A DNA stretch of 64,000 bases, taken from an uncultured Microbulbifer sp. (GTDB lineage Bacteria; Pseudomonadota; Gammaproteobacteria; Pseudomonadales; Cellvibrionaceae). Shown here piece after piece: positions 17,771 to 27,162 of the stretch. The notes beneath the pieces are model-generated. The model worked only from the letters and a program-made list of their open reading frames with translations, was not told where the DNA came from and did no database searches. Numbering within the stretch: the first letter of the stretch is position 1; the number at the start of each line of letters is the position of its first letter. The stretch lies in contig NZ_CANLDD010000012.1 in the NCBI RefSeq assembly GCF_947489355.1, positions 33,455-97,454 on the forward strand, read 5' to 3'. Made by a program: the position numbers and the translations under genes.

Positions 17771-18166
17771 TGGTGAACAATGGAACGGGTTCGCCTCCAG
17801 AGAATGGCTTAGCCTCTCTCTATTCTTAAGGTGATGTGTAAGGATTGGCACACTTGCCATCTATGGTAGATTGGCAAGTGTGCCAAATTTTGACATAAAT
17901 CAACCGCTAGGCCATGATCCCCGATTCAAGGGGCTTGCTGTTTGCTCGGGTGATGGATAACGTCAACAGTTGCAGCTTCTTAGCGCCGAAGCCAAATTTC
18001 TTGATAGCTGGGATTGGCTGGTCGTATCTCACAGGGGAAATAAGGCAGTTTTTAAAAAAAGAATTTCTGAGCTGTTTGCGCGCACAAATACCTATTGCGC
18101 ACCGCGCTCCAGAGGTATCCAGTGGTGTGCTGTTCGAATTAATAATGAAAAAAGAGGACGGACAAC
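17771..18166. other. Intergenic region with a long palindrome upstream of TonB receptor
   Basis: About 400 bases without a supported gene, holding the palindrome at 17845-17886 and the presumed promoter of the downstream receptor. The 147-codon frame at 17914-18357 runs into the receptor gene in another frame and is discounted. Confidence 0.55.
17845..17886 (+). terminator. Long near-perfect hairpin after the aminopeptidase gene
   Basis: TTGGCACACTTGCCA pairs perfectly with TGGCAAGTGTGCCAA, and the inner ATCTA/TAGAT extends the stem to about 19 base pairs with one bulge and a TGG loop. It is followed by ATTTTGA, so it could terminate the upstream gene 75 bases away. Its length and symmetry are unusual for a terminator. 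Confidence 0.55.
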
Positions 18167-20794
18167 ATGCAAACCCATTTGCTGAAACCCTTGTCACTGG
18201 CGATCGCTGTCGCGCTTGCCATGCCTGTTGGCGGTGCTTTTGCGCAGGAACGGGAAGCGCAGTCCCCCGCTGCCGACAACCGTACCCTGGAGGAGGTCAT
18301 CACGACCGGTACCCGCAAGGAGGGCGTTTCGCCAACGGAAACCCTCTCCCCGGTTGACGTGGTGGGTGGTGCGGATCTGGCTGATCAGGCCAGTTTTGAC
18401 CTCACAGAGTCTCTGGCAAAAATTGCCCCGTCCTTTAACACCCAGCGCTTCCCGATTGCCGATGGCACGGCGTTTATTCGCCCCGTAACCCTGCGTAATC
18501 TGTCGCCAGATCAGACTCTGGTGCTGGTCAACGGAACTCGCCGGCACCGCTCTGCTCTGGTCAATCTGCAGCTGGCACCTCTGGGTACCGTGAATCAGGG
18601 GGCCCAAGCAGTGGATTTTGCCGCGCTGCCTGCCATGGCGATTGCGCGGGTGGAAGTACTGCGTGATGGTGCCTCGGCCCAATATGGCTCCGACGCCATC
18701 GCAGGCGTCGTCAATGTGATTTTGAAAGACGATGCGGAAGGTTTCAGCCTTTCCGCCCAGACCGGTGAGTATTTTGAAGGGGATGGCACCCGCACCAGCC
18801 TGGCGGCCAACACGGGATTGAATCTGTGGGATCAGGGCTTTGTGAACGCCACCGTGGAGTTATCCAGTGCGGATAAGACCTGGCGCGGTGTCGCCCGCTC
18901 CGATGCCGTCTTTGTAGGGACCATTGTTGGCGAAGACCAGGTGCCTTTGGATGGCTTTGGCCAGCGCTGGGGTGATCCGGAGGTTGAGGCGCTCAAATTC
19001 TTTGTCAACAGTGGGCTGGATATCAGTGACAGCGTCGAGCTGTATGGAAATGTTGGCTATTCCAGCAATGATACCATTTCCGACTTCTTCTATCGTGGCC
19101 CGGTGCTGGACCCGGAGCATAAGTTTACCGCCCGTGGCACCCTGCAGGTAGATACCCCCAACGACCCCGATGATCCCGACAGTGTCGACTACTTGCCGGA
19201 CCCTGCACCCCAGTCACTGATCGATTATATTGAAGGGCAGGGATTGAACCCGGCCGACTATCTGGTGGCCGATGCCTCCAGTCCCAGCGGTTATGTGTTG
19301 CGCAACCCCATCTACACCCAGTTCCCCGGTGGCTACAACCCGCAATTCGGTGCGGAGATTCGCGATATCTCCGCCGTTGCCGGCGCCCGCGGTGCGCTGG
19401 ATAACGGCCTGTCCTGGGATGTGCGCGCGCGGGTTGCGGAAAACGAGGTGGCGTATGTGCTGAAAGACTCCATCAACCCCAGCCTCGGCCGGCTGTCGCC
19501 CACCAGCTTCAAGCCCGGCACTCTGACCCAAGAGGAGTCCAGCTTAAACGCGGATTTCGTCAAACCGATGGATATCGCGGGGCTCTTTTCGCCACTCAAC
19601 CTGGCTTTCGGTGCCGAGTGGCGCGAGGAGACCTACTCCATTGAGGCGGGAGATGCCGCCTCCATTGCAGTGGGCCCCACCGCGGCGCAATTTGGTGTTG
19701 GCTCCGATGGTTTTCAGGGGTTCCCCGTGGAGGCGGCGGGTAGTTTCAGTAGCGAGAGTATCGCGGCCTATATTGATCTGGAGGCGGAGGTTACCGATGC
19801 ACTGACACTGGGTGCGGCCCTGCGCTTTGAGGAGTACGATGAGTTTGGCTCCACTTCGGACTGGAAGCTCTCCGCCCGCTACGATATCAATGAGCGCTTC
19901 GCCCTGCGTGGAACCCTTAACACCGGCTTCCGCGCACCCACCCCCGGTCAGGTCAATACCCTGAATGTCACCACCACGGCGGATTCCAGTGGCAACCTGA
20001 TCCCCAATGGCACCTATCCGGTCAGCAACCCGGTGGCAGTGGCCCTGGGTGCGGTTGAGCTGACCCCCGAGGAGTCTAAAAGCTATACCCTGGGTGCGGT
20101 TTTTTCACCGTTTGACAACACCAGTGTCACTGTCGACTACTACCATATCGAGATCGAAGATCGCCTCGCCCTGAACAATAACGCTATAGGCGATGTGGAG
20201 GTGGCGTTGCTGGAAGCGGCCGGGGTGGAAAACGCGGCGCTGCTAAACGGCAGTAATGCCAATTACTTTGCCAACGCCTATGATTCAGAGATATCCGGGA
20301 TCGACCTGGCCATTACCAGTGATTTTGAAGTGGCCGGCAACCTGTTGGTCGTGGATCTGCGCCACAATCTCAATCGCCAGGAAGTGAGCAAAGTTGCGCA
20401 GAATACGATTAATGCATCGAGGGTATTCGACCTGGAAAATCAGGTGCCCAGTGATCGGACCACCCTGACCTTCGATTTTGAAACTGGTGAGATGTTCAAC
20501 GGTTATTTGCGCCTCAACCGTTATAGTGGCTGGGAGTCCACCGGCGGGCTCTTTGGTCCTGGGGATGCCACGGATACTTACAGTTATGGCGGTGAGTTAC
20601 TGGTGGACCTGGAAGTAACCTTTACCCTTTATGAGGATTACAAACTCTCTGTCGGCGGTGAGAATATTTTCGATGTACAGCCGGATGATGAGCAGGACGG
20701 GACTTTGCAATCCCTGGGGGTACGCCAGGCGCTCACCTCGCCGTTTGGTTTTAATGGCGGTTTCTGGTACTTACGCGCCAGTGCGGATTTCTAA
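18167..20794 (+). CDS. TonB-dependent outer-membrane receptor
   Basis: An 875-residue receptor. A signal peptide (to AFAQ, about residue 27) is followed by a TonB-box-like LEEVITTGTR, and a plug domain (about 45-180) with LRNLSPDQTLVLVNGTRRH and ARVEVLRDGASAQYGSDAIAG. The 22-strand beta-barrel ends in the aromatic-terminated YLRASADF. There is no N-terminal signalling domain. The plug resembles generic receptors of polymer-degrading marine bacteria rather than classical siderophore receptors. Substrate unknown; neighbours (peptidase upstream) would fit peptide or nutrient uptake, which is inference. Confidence 0.9.
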   Translation: MQTHLLKPLSLAIAVALAMPVGGAFAQEREAQSPAADNRTLEEVITTGTRKEGVSPTETLSPVDVVGGADLADQASFDLTESLAKIAPSFNTQRFPIADGTAFIRPVTLRNLSPDQTLVLVNGTRRHRSALVNLQLAPLGTVNQGAQAVDFAALPAMAIARVEVLRDGASAQYGSDAIAGVVNVILKDDAEGFSLSAQTGEYFEGDGTRTSLAANTGLNLWDQGFVNATVELSSADKTWRGVARSDAVFVGTIVGEDQVPLDGFGQRWGDPEVEALKFFVNSGLDISDSVELYGNVGYSSNDTISDFFYRGPVLDPEHKFTARGTLQVDTPNDPDDPDSVDYLPDPAPQSLIDYIEGQGLNPADYLVADASSPSGYVLRNPIYTQFPGGYNPQFGAEIRDISAVAGARGALDNGLSWDVRARVAENEVAYVLKDSINPSLGRLSPTSFKPGTLTQEESSLNADFVKPMDIAGLFSPLNLAFGAEWREETYSIEAGDAASIAVGPTAAQFGVGSDGFQGFPVEAAGSFSSESIAAYIDLEAEVTDALTLGAALRFEEYDEFGSTSDWKLSARYDINERFALRGTLNTGFRAPTPGQVNTLNVTTTADSSGNLIPNGTYPVSNPVAVALGAVELTPEESKSYTLGAVFSPFDNTSVTVDYYHIEIEDRLALNNNAIGDVEVALLEAAGVENAALLNGSNANYFANAYDSEISGIDLAITSDFEVAGNLLVVDLRHNLNRQEVSKVAQNTINASRVFDLENQVPSDRTTLTFDFETGEMFNGYLRLNRYSGWESTGGLFGPGDATDTYSYGGELLVDLEVTFTLYEDYKLSVGGENIFDVQPDDEQDGTLQSLGVRQALTSPFGFNGGFWYLRASADF

Positions 20795-20881
20795 TTGTTT
20801 TAACTTGCATAGCGTCTGGGGATACCCCGCTTATGGCGGCTGAATGGCGCCTCGAAAGCCAGCTGTCATGACTTGTCCTAG

Positions 20882-20917
20882 AAAAGTTAGCCCGGCATTA
20901 CTGCCGGGTTAACTTTT
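20882..20917. terminator. Bidirectional terminator between receptor and glycerophosphodiesterase genes
   Basis: AAAAGTTAGCCCGGCA pairs with TGCCGGGTTAACTTTT across TTAC with one mismatch, giving A and T tracts on both sides. It lies between two convergent stop codons (20794 and 20943), as expected for a shared intrinsic terminator. Confidence 0.85.
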
Positions 20918-20942
20918 GTTGTAGCCAGTATATTTCCCCCGA

Positions 20943-21674
20943 CTACCCTGTTGTCCTGCCCGCGGCTATGCGTGCATTGAAATCCAAAACCATTTGCGGC
21001 TCGTCGGTAAACACACCATCCACCCCTTGTGCGGCCAGTAATACCAGGTCATCGGGGGTATTGACGGTGAACACATAGTGCTTGAGGCCACGCTGTTTGG
21101 CGTCGGCGATCAGATCCGTATTGATAAAGTCGACGTTGGTGTGCAGAGAATAGGCCCGCAGAGGGGCTGCGCAGGCGGCAAGGTCCAGGGGAATGCCACT
21201 GAGCAAAACGCCACGGCGCACTTCCGGCAGTCGCCGCAGGCATTCGTACAGCTGGCGGTGGTCAAAGGAGGAAACGATATAGGGATCGAAAGCGGTGCCT
21301 TTGTCATGTACGAAAGAGCGGATTTCCTCGACAAAGAGCGCGGCACAGTTGGGGCCCTTAAGCTCGATATTCAATTGGGCACTATCGCCCACCAATTCCA
21401 GAACTTCACGGAGGGTCGGAATGGTGCCGCCACAGGGCAGCGGCCTCTCGCGCAGTGTTTCGGGGCGCATATCCGTGAGCAATTCACTGCCAGCAATCAA
21501 TCGCCCAAGGCGTCGATCGTGTTTTACCAATAATTGGCCGCCGATATTCCAGACATCCACTTCGATGCCCCCCACAGCCATTTCCAGCGCATGGCCGATC
21601 GCCTGCAGGGTGTTTTCGCTGGCCCGCTGCTGGTAGCCGCGGTGGGCGAAGCAGAAGAGGGTGCCTGGTGCCAT
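20943..21674 (-). CDS. Glycerophosphodiester phosphodiesterase
   Basis: A 243-residue GDPD-family enzyme that hydrolyses glycerophosphodiesters to glycerol-3-phosphate and an alcohol. Visible signatures are AHRGYQQRASENT at the N-terminus, GGIEVDVW with the metal-binding Glu/Asp, VKHDRRLGR with the catalytic His, and ELKG near the middle. No signal peptide is seen, so a cytoplasmic UgpQ-like role is likely. The ATG at 21674 fits the family; the frame continues to a GTG at 21716. It may feed glycerol-3-phosphate metabolism. Confidence 0.88.
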   Translation of the reverse strand: MAPGTLFCFAHRGYQQRASENTLQAIGHALEMAVGGIEVDVWNIGGQLLVKHDRRLGRLIAGSELLTDMRPETLRERPLPCGGTIPTLREVLELVGDSAQLNIELKGPNCAALFVEEIRSFVHDKGTAFDPYIVSSFDHRQLYECLRRLPEVRRGVLLSGIPLDLAACAAPLRAYSLHTNVDFINTDLIADAKQRGLKHYVFTVNTPDDLVLLAAQGVDGVFTDEPQMVLDFNARIAAGRTTG

Positions 21675-21778
21675 TGGTAGTAGAGTCCGTCCAAAGGGTT
21701 TGCTGCAGCCTGCCACTGACCTATTGCAGTGGGGTGACTGCTACCAAAGTTTACCCATTCTGTTGGGCAATCGGCATA

Positions 21779-21821
21779 AAAAAGGCTTAAGGGGGCCTGG
21801 GAGGCACTGCAACCTCTCAGG
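21779..21821 (-). terminator. Probable terminator of the flavin reductase gene
   Basis: On the minus strand CCTGAGAGG pairs with CCTCCCAGG (one mismatch) across TTGCAGTG, and a run of T follows about 12 bases later. It lies just after the flavin reductase stop at 21859. The spacing to the T tract is longer than usual. Confidence 0.45.
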
Positions 21822-21858
21822 TCTGGAGATACCCTATTGATGTGCCTGCAGTCGAGAT

Positions 21859-22410
21859 TCAGTCCCCGGCCAGGGCCCGGTAGCCGCCGCGGTGGAAGAC
21901 CAGAGGTTCGCCACCGAAAGCGGTAAATTCCAGTACGGTCCCCAGCAGGATTGTATGGTCACCGCCTTCGATACATTGGGCCCGGCTGCAGTGGAAGTAA
22001 GCCGCACACTCCTCCAAGCGGGGAATGCCATTGGGCCCCTCATACCAGTGTATCTGACCGAACTTGTCGCTTCCGCGGCCGGCAAACAGGTTGGAAACAT
22101 GTTGTTGGTCGGCGCGCAGCACATGTACGGCAAAATGGTCGCGGGTGGTAAATGCCTCGTAACCGAGTGACTGCTTATCGATGCTCCAGAGCACCAGGGC
22201 CGGGTCGAGAGAGACAGAATTGAAGCTGTTTACGGTCATTCCTGCCGGCTGGCCGTCGGCGTCCCGCGTGGTAATCACCGTGACGCCGGTCGCGAACTGG
22301 CCCAGCGTGTCGCGCAACAGGCGGCTTTGCTGGGCAGATGGGGTGGTAGCTGGGCTTCTAACTGTCGTCATACGGGGGTTGCTTGTACCAAACCTGTGCG
22401 AGGCCGCCAT
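21859..22410 (-). CDS. Flavin reductase family protein (FMN-binding split barrel)
   Basis: A protein of up to 183 residues with the flavin reductase-like fold: LRDTLGQFATGVTVITTRD, GMTVNSFNSVSLDPALVLWSI and FAVHVLRADQQHVSNLFAG are the conserved FMN-binding stretches. Such enzymes reduce FMN or FAD with NAD(P)H and often supply a flavin monooxygenase. No oxygenase partner is adjacent; the next gene is a rubredoxin reductase fusion. The start is uncertain: ATG at 22371 would remove 13 residues, and neither start has a clear ribosome binding site. Confidence 0.85.
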   Translation of the reverse strand: MAASHRFGTSNPRMTTVRSPATTPSAQQSRLLRDTLGQFATGVTVITTRDADGQPAGMTVNSFNSVSLDPALVLWSIDKQSLGYEAFTTRDHFAVHVLRADQQHVSNLFAGRGSDKFGQIHWYEGPNGIPRLEECAAYFHCSRAQCIEGGDHTILLGTVLEFTAFGGEPLVFHRGGYRALAGD

Positions 22411-22483
22411 TTTAGGCTAAAAGCGTCTCCATTGCGCGTTTTGCCTCGAACACCAGCAAAAGAAGCTCGATTGTCAGTGTGTT

Positions 22484-24109
22484 CTAAGGCTCGCCCATCA
22501 TAGGTTCACATTCCCTGCTGAGAGGTTCCCGCCGGGTGATTGCTGCTCCCGTCAGGGCAAATCCCAGCAGCTGTCCTGTGTCACTGCGGAATTCTGCGCA
22601 CACCCCGGAATCATCACTATCAATCTGCCAACGACCCCTGGCGTGCGGAGGGGGTGGGCACACGGTGGTGGGGCGCAGGGTGGTTTTGATCGCGACCGGT
22701 ATCACTCCGTAGTGTATGGGAGTAGGCTGGCCGCTGAGCGTTTTTGCCAGTGCGCGGGCGCAGGCCATCAGAGGGGCGACAAAGAAGAGCAGGTGGCCGT
22801 CCACCTCGGCGCAATCGCCGAGGGCGTAAATGTGTGGGTCACTGGTTTGCAGCTGCCGGTCAACGGTGATGCCGCGATGGATTGCCAGCCCTGCTGCTTC
22901 CGCCAGTGCGGTATTTGCCTGCAAACCCAGGGCGGCAAGCGCCATGTCTGCCTCGATAGTCTGGCCGTTGTCGAGCTGGGCCAAGAGACCCTGGGGGCGC
23001 CGCAACAATTTCTGTACCGCACTGGCACAGTGAAAACGCACGCCACGGCTCTCCAGTGCGCCTTGTAAGTCGCGCCCAGCCGCTTCTGGCAGCAGGGAGG
23101 CCAGCGGCCAGGCCAGTGGGTCTACCAGGTCCACGGAAAAATCAGCTTGCACCAGATCGTTGGCAAACTCACAGCCAATCAGGCCCGCCCCGATCACAAG
23201 CACCCGTTGGCGTCCCACCAGTGCGGTGCGAAAGCGATGATAGTCTTTCAGGCTGTTGATACGAAACAGGCGGGCGTGGGCGTCACCCTCAATGCAGGGC
23301 AGGGGACGGCAGTGGGCTCCGGTTGCCAGTACCAGCCGGTCGTAATGGATTTTTGCGCTGTGGTCCGCAGTTTCCTGTTGTACCGTCAATGCCCTGGTGT
23401 CCGGGTTGATACCAGTGACGCGAGTGTGCACCAGGATGTCGGCCTCCAGTTCACGGGCCATTTCCTCAGCACTATTCGTGCTCAGCTGCTGTGCGGTTCT
23501 GCCGTGGGAAAGGGAGGCGGACAGGAGGGGCTTGGAGTAGAAGGTACCGTCGTCACTGGTGATCAGCAGCAGGGGGGTATCGCTGTCGAGTTTGCGAAAC
23601 TCTTTTGCCAGGCTGTAACCGGCAAGGCCGGTACCGAGGATGACCAATGGATCGCGACTTGGCTGCGCCTTTGTGGCGTCGGGTTTTGCAAGTGGTTCTA
23701 CCGGTGCTGCGGTTACCAGCACCATATCGAATTCCTCCTTGCTGATGCCGCATTGGGGACAGCACCAATCCTCCGGTATCTGCTCCCAGCGGGTACCGGG
23801 CGCTATGCCTTCCTCCGGGCAGCCTTTGGCCTCGTCGTAAACCCATCCGCATACCATACACTCCCAGATGTGGGTTGCAGTGGCAGCTTTGGGCGCGGTG
23901 GGGGGAGGGGTTGGGGACTGTGGGGTATGGCTCCGCTTCACTTCAAGCATGGCGAAGTCCCGCTTGCTGGCTCCGCACTGGGGGCAGCACCAGTCCTCGG
24001 GGATATCCTCCCAGCGGGTGCCCGGTGTTATGTTGTCCTCGGGCCAACCTTTGGCCTCGTCGTAGATCCAGCCACAGTTCTGGCACTCCCACACTCGGTA
24101 CTTGGCCAT
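22484..24109 (-). CDS. Double rubredoxin fused to rubredoxin--NAD(+) reductase
   Basis: A 541-residue electron-transfer fusion. Two rubredoxin domains occupy about residues 4-55 and 79-130, each with complete iron ligands (C9, C12, C42, C45 and C84, C87, C117, C120) and linked by a Pro/Thr-rich spacer. A FAD- and NAD-dependent reductase follows from about residue 155 (GTGLAG for [14 protein letters not shown] for NAD, then [10 protein letters not shown]), as in AlkT. In alkane hydroxylation AlkG (often two rubredoxins) and AlkT are separate proteins; here they are in one chain. No alkane hydroxylase is nearby, so the partner may be another oxygenase or an oxygen-detoxifying enzyme. Confidence 0.92.
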   Translation of the reverse strand: MAKYRVWECQNCGWIYDEAKGWPEDNITPGTRWEDIPEDWCCPQCGASKRDFAMLEVKRSHTPQSPTPPPTAPKAATATHIWECMVCGWVYDEAKGCPEEGIAPGTRWEQIPEDWCCPQCGISKEEFDMVLVTAAPVEPLAKPDATKAQPSRDPLVILGTGLAGYSLAKEFRKLDSDTPLLLITSDDGTFYSKPLLSASLSHGRTAQQLSTNSAEEMARELEADILVHTRVTGINPDTRALTVQQETADHSAKIHYDRLVLATGAHCRPLPCIEGDAHARLFRINSLKDYHRFRTALVGRQRVLVIGAGLIGCEFANDLVQADFSVDLVDPLAWPLASLLPEAAGRDLQGALESRGVRFHCASAVQKLLRRPQGLLAQLDNGQTIEADMALAALGLQANTALAEAAGLAIHRGITVDRQLQTSDPHIYALGDCAEVDGHLLFFVAPLMACARALAKTLSGQPTPIHYGVIPVAIKTTLRPTTVCPPPPHARGRWQIDSDDSGVCAEFRSDTGQLLGFALTGAAITRREPLSRECEPMMGEP

Positions 24110-24212
24110 AGACGTTCTCCTATCCAGTCATAGGGCCGCAGCCGCCACAGGGTGGTCGGGGGCCGGCTCCATTGTATGGCCAAAGATGCGGGGGAGTTAA
24201 GCGCGGATGCCG

Positions 24213-24869
24213 CTATTCAGTATTGCGCTGGGCAATGTTGGTGAGGGCGTTCTGATAAGTATCGGTAATTTCACCGGGATGACTGACAGAGACCCCCAGA
24301 TCATGCACCAGGCCATCCTTGAGACCATAGACCCAGCCGTTGACAGAGAGCTGTTGCCCCGAGCGCCAGGCGTCGTGCACTATGGTGGTCTGGCAGACGT
24401 GAATAACCTGCTCCAGCACATTGAGTTCACAGAGCAGGTCGGTCCGTTGATGTTGTTGAAACAGATTGATAAGGGTGTGGTGCTTGTCTCGGACATCCTG
24501 AATATGGCGCAGCCAGTTATCGATCAGTCCAAGTTGCTCATTGTGCAGGGCAGCCTGAACACCGCCGCAGCCGTAGTGACCGCACACGATAATGTGCTTT
24601 ACCTTGAGGATTTCAACGGCGTATTGCAGTACCGACAGGCAGTTCAGGTCGGTGTGCACTACCAGATTGGCGACATTGCGGTGTACAAACAATTCGCCCG
24701 GCAGCAGGTTCACAATTTGATTGGCGGGTACACGGCTGTCCGCGCAGCCGATCCAAAGGTACTCCGGGGTCTGTTGTTCCGACAGTTTGAGGAAGAAATC
24801 GGGATTTTCCTCACGGGTTGCCTGAGACCATTGTCGGTTGTTTTTAAGTAGATGATCGAGCGGTTGCAA
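24213..24869 (-). CDS. can: Beta-class carbonic anhydrase
   Basis: A 218-residue enzyme that interconverts CO2 and bicarbonate in the cytoplasm. Zinc ligands and catalytic dyad are visible and numbered as in E. coli Can: C42, D44 and R46 in CADSR, and H98 and C101 in HYGCGG. Length matches the E. coli enzyme closely. It is transcribed alone, divergently from the next acetyltransferase. Confidence 0.95.
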   Translation of the reverse strand: MQPLDHLLKNNRQWSQATREENPDFFLKLSEQQTPEYLWIGCADSRVPANQIVNLLPGELFVHRNVANLVVHTDLNCLSVLQYAVEILKVKHIIVCGHYGCGGVQAALHNEQLGLIDNWLRHIQDVRDKHHTLINLFQQHQRTDLLCELNVLEQVIHVCQTTIVHDAWRSGQQLSVNGWVYGLKDGLVHDLGVSVSHPGEITDTYQNALTNIAQRNTE

Positions 24870-25121
24870 TGCGACTGTATCCTGAGGTCATCATTTGGGC
24901 TCAGGATAGCGGCTTTGCCAGTGCAGGCCAAGGGTGTCTGGGCCCACAGTGATATCAAACGGGTGCAGCCCCGCTGCCCTGTGTTGAGTCAACCCGGTAA
25001 CCTGCTTGCGTGCCGGATCAAAAACCAATCGCCAGGTAAAAAGAAATTTGTTTTTATCGTCCATAAGACAAAAAAAGTACGGCAAAGCCCAAAAACCCTT
25101 AGAGGAAGCAGAGAGGTATCT

Positions 25122-25631
25122 ATGACATTACCCACCCCGGAGGCTGTCTCGGCAGTAACCATTATCCTGGCGGAGTACACCGACAGTCGCCATGCTGAAG
25201 ATATGCTCGCGCTTATGGATGAATATTCCCGCCACCCTTTTGGCGGCGGGGTACCCTTGCCGGATCGATGCCGGGCTGAGTTGCCGTCAAAACTGGCTTC
25301 GTTTCCCGGTGCTTTTAGTGTGCTCGCCTACAGCGACGATGAAGCGGTGGGTCTGGTCAACTGCTTTACCGGTTTTTCCACTTTTGCCTGCCAACCCCTG
25401 GTCAATATCCACGATGTGATCGTTAGCGCGCGTGTGCGTGGCAAGGGACTCTGTGCCGAAATGCTGGATTTTGTCGCCCGAGAGGCAAAAAAGCAGGGTT
25501 GCTGCAAGTTGACGATGGAAGTATTGGAAAGAAACCGCACCGCGCAGCTTGCCTATCGCAGAGCCGGCTTTAAACCCTATACCCTGGATGAAGAATTTGG
25601 GCAGGCAGAATTCTGGCAGCGCTACCTTTGA
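25122..25631 (+). CDS. GNAT family N-acetyltransferase
   Basis: A 169-residue acetyltransferase. The ATG at 25122 was chosen because a purine-rich AGAGAGG stands 5-11 bases upstream; the frame is open to 24852, but that part overlaps the divergent carbonic anhydrase start. The acetyl-CoA site is visible as VSARVRGKGLCAEML (about residues 104-118), and the C-terminal ERNRTAQLAYRRAGFKPYT completes the fold. The acceptor substrate is unknown. Confidence 0.85.
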   Translation: MTLPTPEAVSAVTIILAEYTDSRHAEDMLALMDEYSRHPFGGGVPLPDRCRAELPSKLASFPGAFSVLAYSDDEAVGLVNCFTGFSTFACQPLVNIHDVIVSARVRGKGLCAEMLDFVAREAKKQGCCKLTMEVLERNRTAQLAYRRAGFKPYTLDEEFGQAEFWQRYL

Positions 25632-25791
25632 GAAGAATGAAACCCTCAGGGGGAGAGGCGGATGCTTCCCCGTTGCGCGCTTGGGCCCTGGGGCGTGTGC
25701 GCCTTTGAGCACAGGCACTGGCGTGCAACTGCGCTGATATCAGAGGATGCTTGAGGCCGCGGTGGGGGTTATTGGAATGCCTTTCAGCAAT

Positions 25792-26982
25792 TCAGTAATC
25801 GTATTGGGCCCGTTTCAGTTCCTTTCTTTCTTTTGCTAAAAGCGCAATCACAGCACAGACGGCGATCAGGGAGACACTAAGCAACAATCCCAGTAGCGGC
25901 TTTTGTGCATAGAGCCAACCACCACTGGCGAATCCGATGGTATAACCACCGGTATGGACCAGCGCCAGCAGTCCAAAAAGCCTGCCGCTCCGTTGCTGTG
26001 ACTGGCTTAAAAGGGCATTGTAGCCCGGCACAAGAAATGCAATGCCCACCACAAAGACCAGCAGTCCAATGGCTGCGAAGATGCTGCCCAGAGTAGCGGA
26101 CAGCAATAGGGTGCCTGTGCACAGGGACGTCACGCCCAGCATAAAGCTCAACCTCGGTGCCTTGAGGTGGCGCACCAGCCCCACCTGCACAAGGAAACCA
26201 CAGAATGCCGCGGCAGTCAGCAGCAATGCCGTTGTAGAGGCAGCGCCCAGAGCACTCAGGCCATATATATCCTGCAGGGCCGGTCCCATCAGCATCTGTA
26301 ACTGACCCACACTGGCGGTGCCCAGGAAAGCGGTGGCAAAGAGTGCCAGTGCGCCGGGGGGCAGTGTGGAATTTTGCATTGTGTCCGGCCGCGCTATAGC
26401 CGGTTCGGCCTTTGGCAGCCCCATGGTCAGCAGCAGTGCCCCGAGTGGCAACAGTATCAACCAGGCCAGCGGCCAGATACCACCGGCAATCAGGGCCGGC
26501 AATGCCAGCAGTGGCCCCAGTCCCCGGCCCAGATTCGCTGCAGCACTGAGTCTGGAGAGTATCGACAAACGCTTTTGCTGATCGCCCAATGCCACCGCCC
26601 ATGCCTGACAGCAGGGGTAAATGGCCGCAGCATACAGCCCATAAACAACCCGGCTTGCCGCCAGCGCAAAAAAAGCCGCATTTTCCTCCAGGTGGCCCTG
26701 CGCCATCGATACCAGCAGGGCTACGAATAGGCACTGGGCGAGCAGGGCGCCGGCCAGCCCCGCCAATAAGACCGGCTTGCGACCGACTCTGTCGCCGAGC
26801 GCGCCCCAGAGTGGCCCGGCGATCATCAGACACAGGGTGCCTATGGCAACCAGGGCGCCAATACTGGCCAAGCTCAGACCAGATCGCTCAATGATCAGAG
26901 GGATTAGGGTGATTAGTACTACCTGGCTGGCGCCCTGGCTGGCCACGATCCAATTGATTCTGCGGAGGTGGGGGGTTAGCAC
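25792..26982 (-). CDS. MFS transporter, probable siderophore exporter (ShiF/EntS-like position)
   Basis: A 396-residue major facilitator protein with about twelve hydrophobic segments and the loop 2-3 signature GPLWGALGDRVGRKPVLLAG. It is divergent from iucABCD. In enteric aerobactin loci the MFS gene shiF sits beside iucA, so export of the finished siderophore is the likely role (inference). The GTG at 26982 was chosen because CGGAG lies 8 bases upstream and the resulting length fits ShiF-type proteins. The frame is open to a TTG at 27063, which would add 27 residues. Confidence 0.82.
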   Translation of the reverse strand: MLTPHLRRINWIVASQGASQVVLITLIPLIIERSGLSLASIGALVAIGTLCLMIAGPLWGALGDRVGRKPVLLAGLAGALLAQCLFVALLVSMAQGHLEENAAFFALAASRVVYGLYAAAIYPCCQAWAVALGDQQKRLSILSRLSAAANLGRGLGPLLALPALIAGGIWPLAWLILLPLGALLLTMGLPKAEPAIARPDTMQNSTLPPGALALFATAFLGTASVGQLQMLMGPALQDIYGLSALGAASTTALLLTAAAFCGFLVQVGLVRHLKAPRLSFMLGVTSLCTGTLLLSATLGSIFAAIGLLVFVVGIAFLVPGYNALLSQSQQRSGRLFGLLALVHTGGYTIGFASGGWLYAQKPLLGLLLSVSLIAVCAVIALLAKERKELKRAQYDY

Positions 26983-27118
26983 ATTCAGGGCTCCGCTAAT
27001 TGAAATAAAGAAACACAAGAGAAGCCCAGGCTCCACACTGTGCGGAAAATCACAGCCGGCCAACTTTTCTATCGGCGCGCTTGAAGTGTGGCAAATTTAC
27101 CTGCATGATATTTTAAAT

Positions 27119-27137
27119 GCAAAGCATTATTATTTTC
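27119..27137 (-). promoter_or_regulatory. Fur-box-like site between MFS exporter and iucA
   Basis: On the minus strand this 19-mer (GAAAATAATAATGCTTTGC) matches the classical Fur consensus GATAATGATAATCATTATC at 13 of 19 positions. It is placed 26 bases before the iucA start and within the shared divergent control region. Repression of both directions by Fur when iron is plentiful is inferred. Confidence 0.6.
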
Positions 27138-27162
27138 ATTTAATTTAAAAAGATCTATCACT

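Noticed and set aside
18167..20794. Idea that this TonB receptor is the missing aerobactin receptor
   Set aside because: No Fur-like box is seen upstream, it is 6 kb from the operon on the far side of unrelated genes, and its plug resembles generic nutrient receptors.
23147..24133. 328-codon plus-strand frame
   Set aside because: Antisense to the rubredoxin-reductase fusion; repeated Gly/Ala stretches mirror the two rubredoxin domains.
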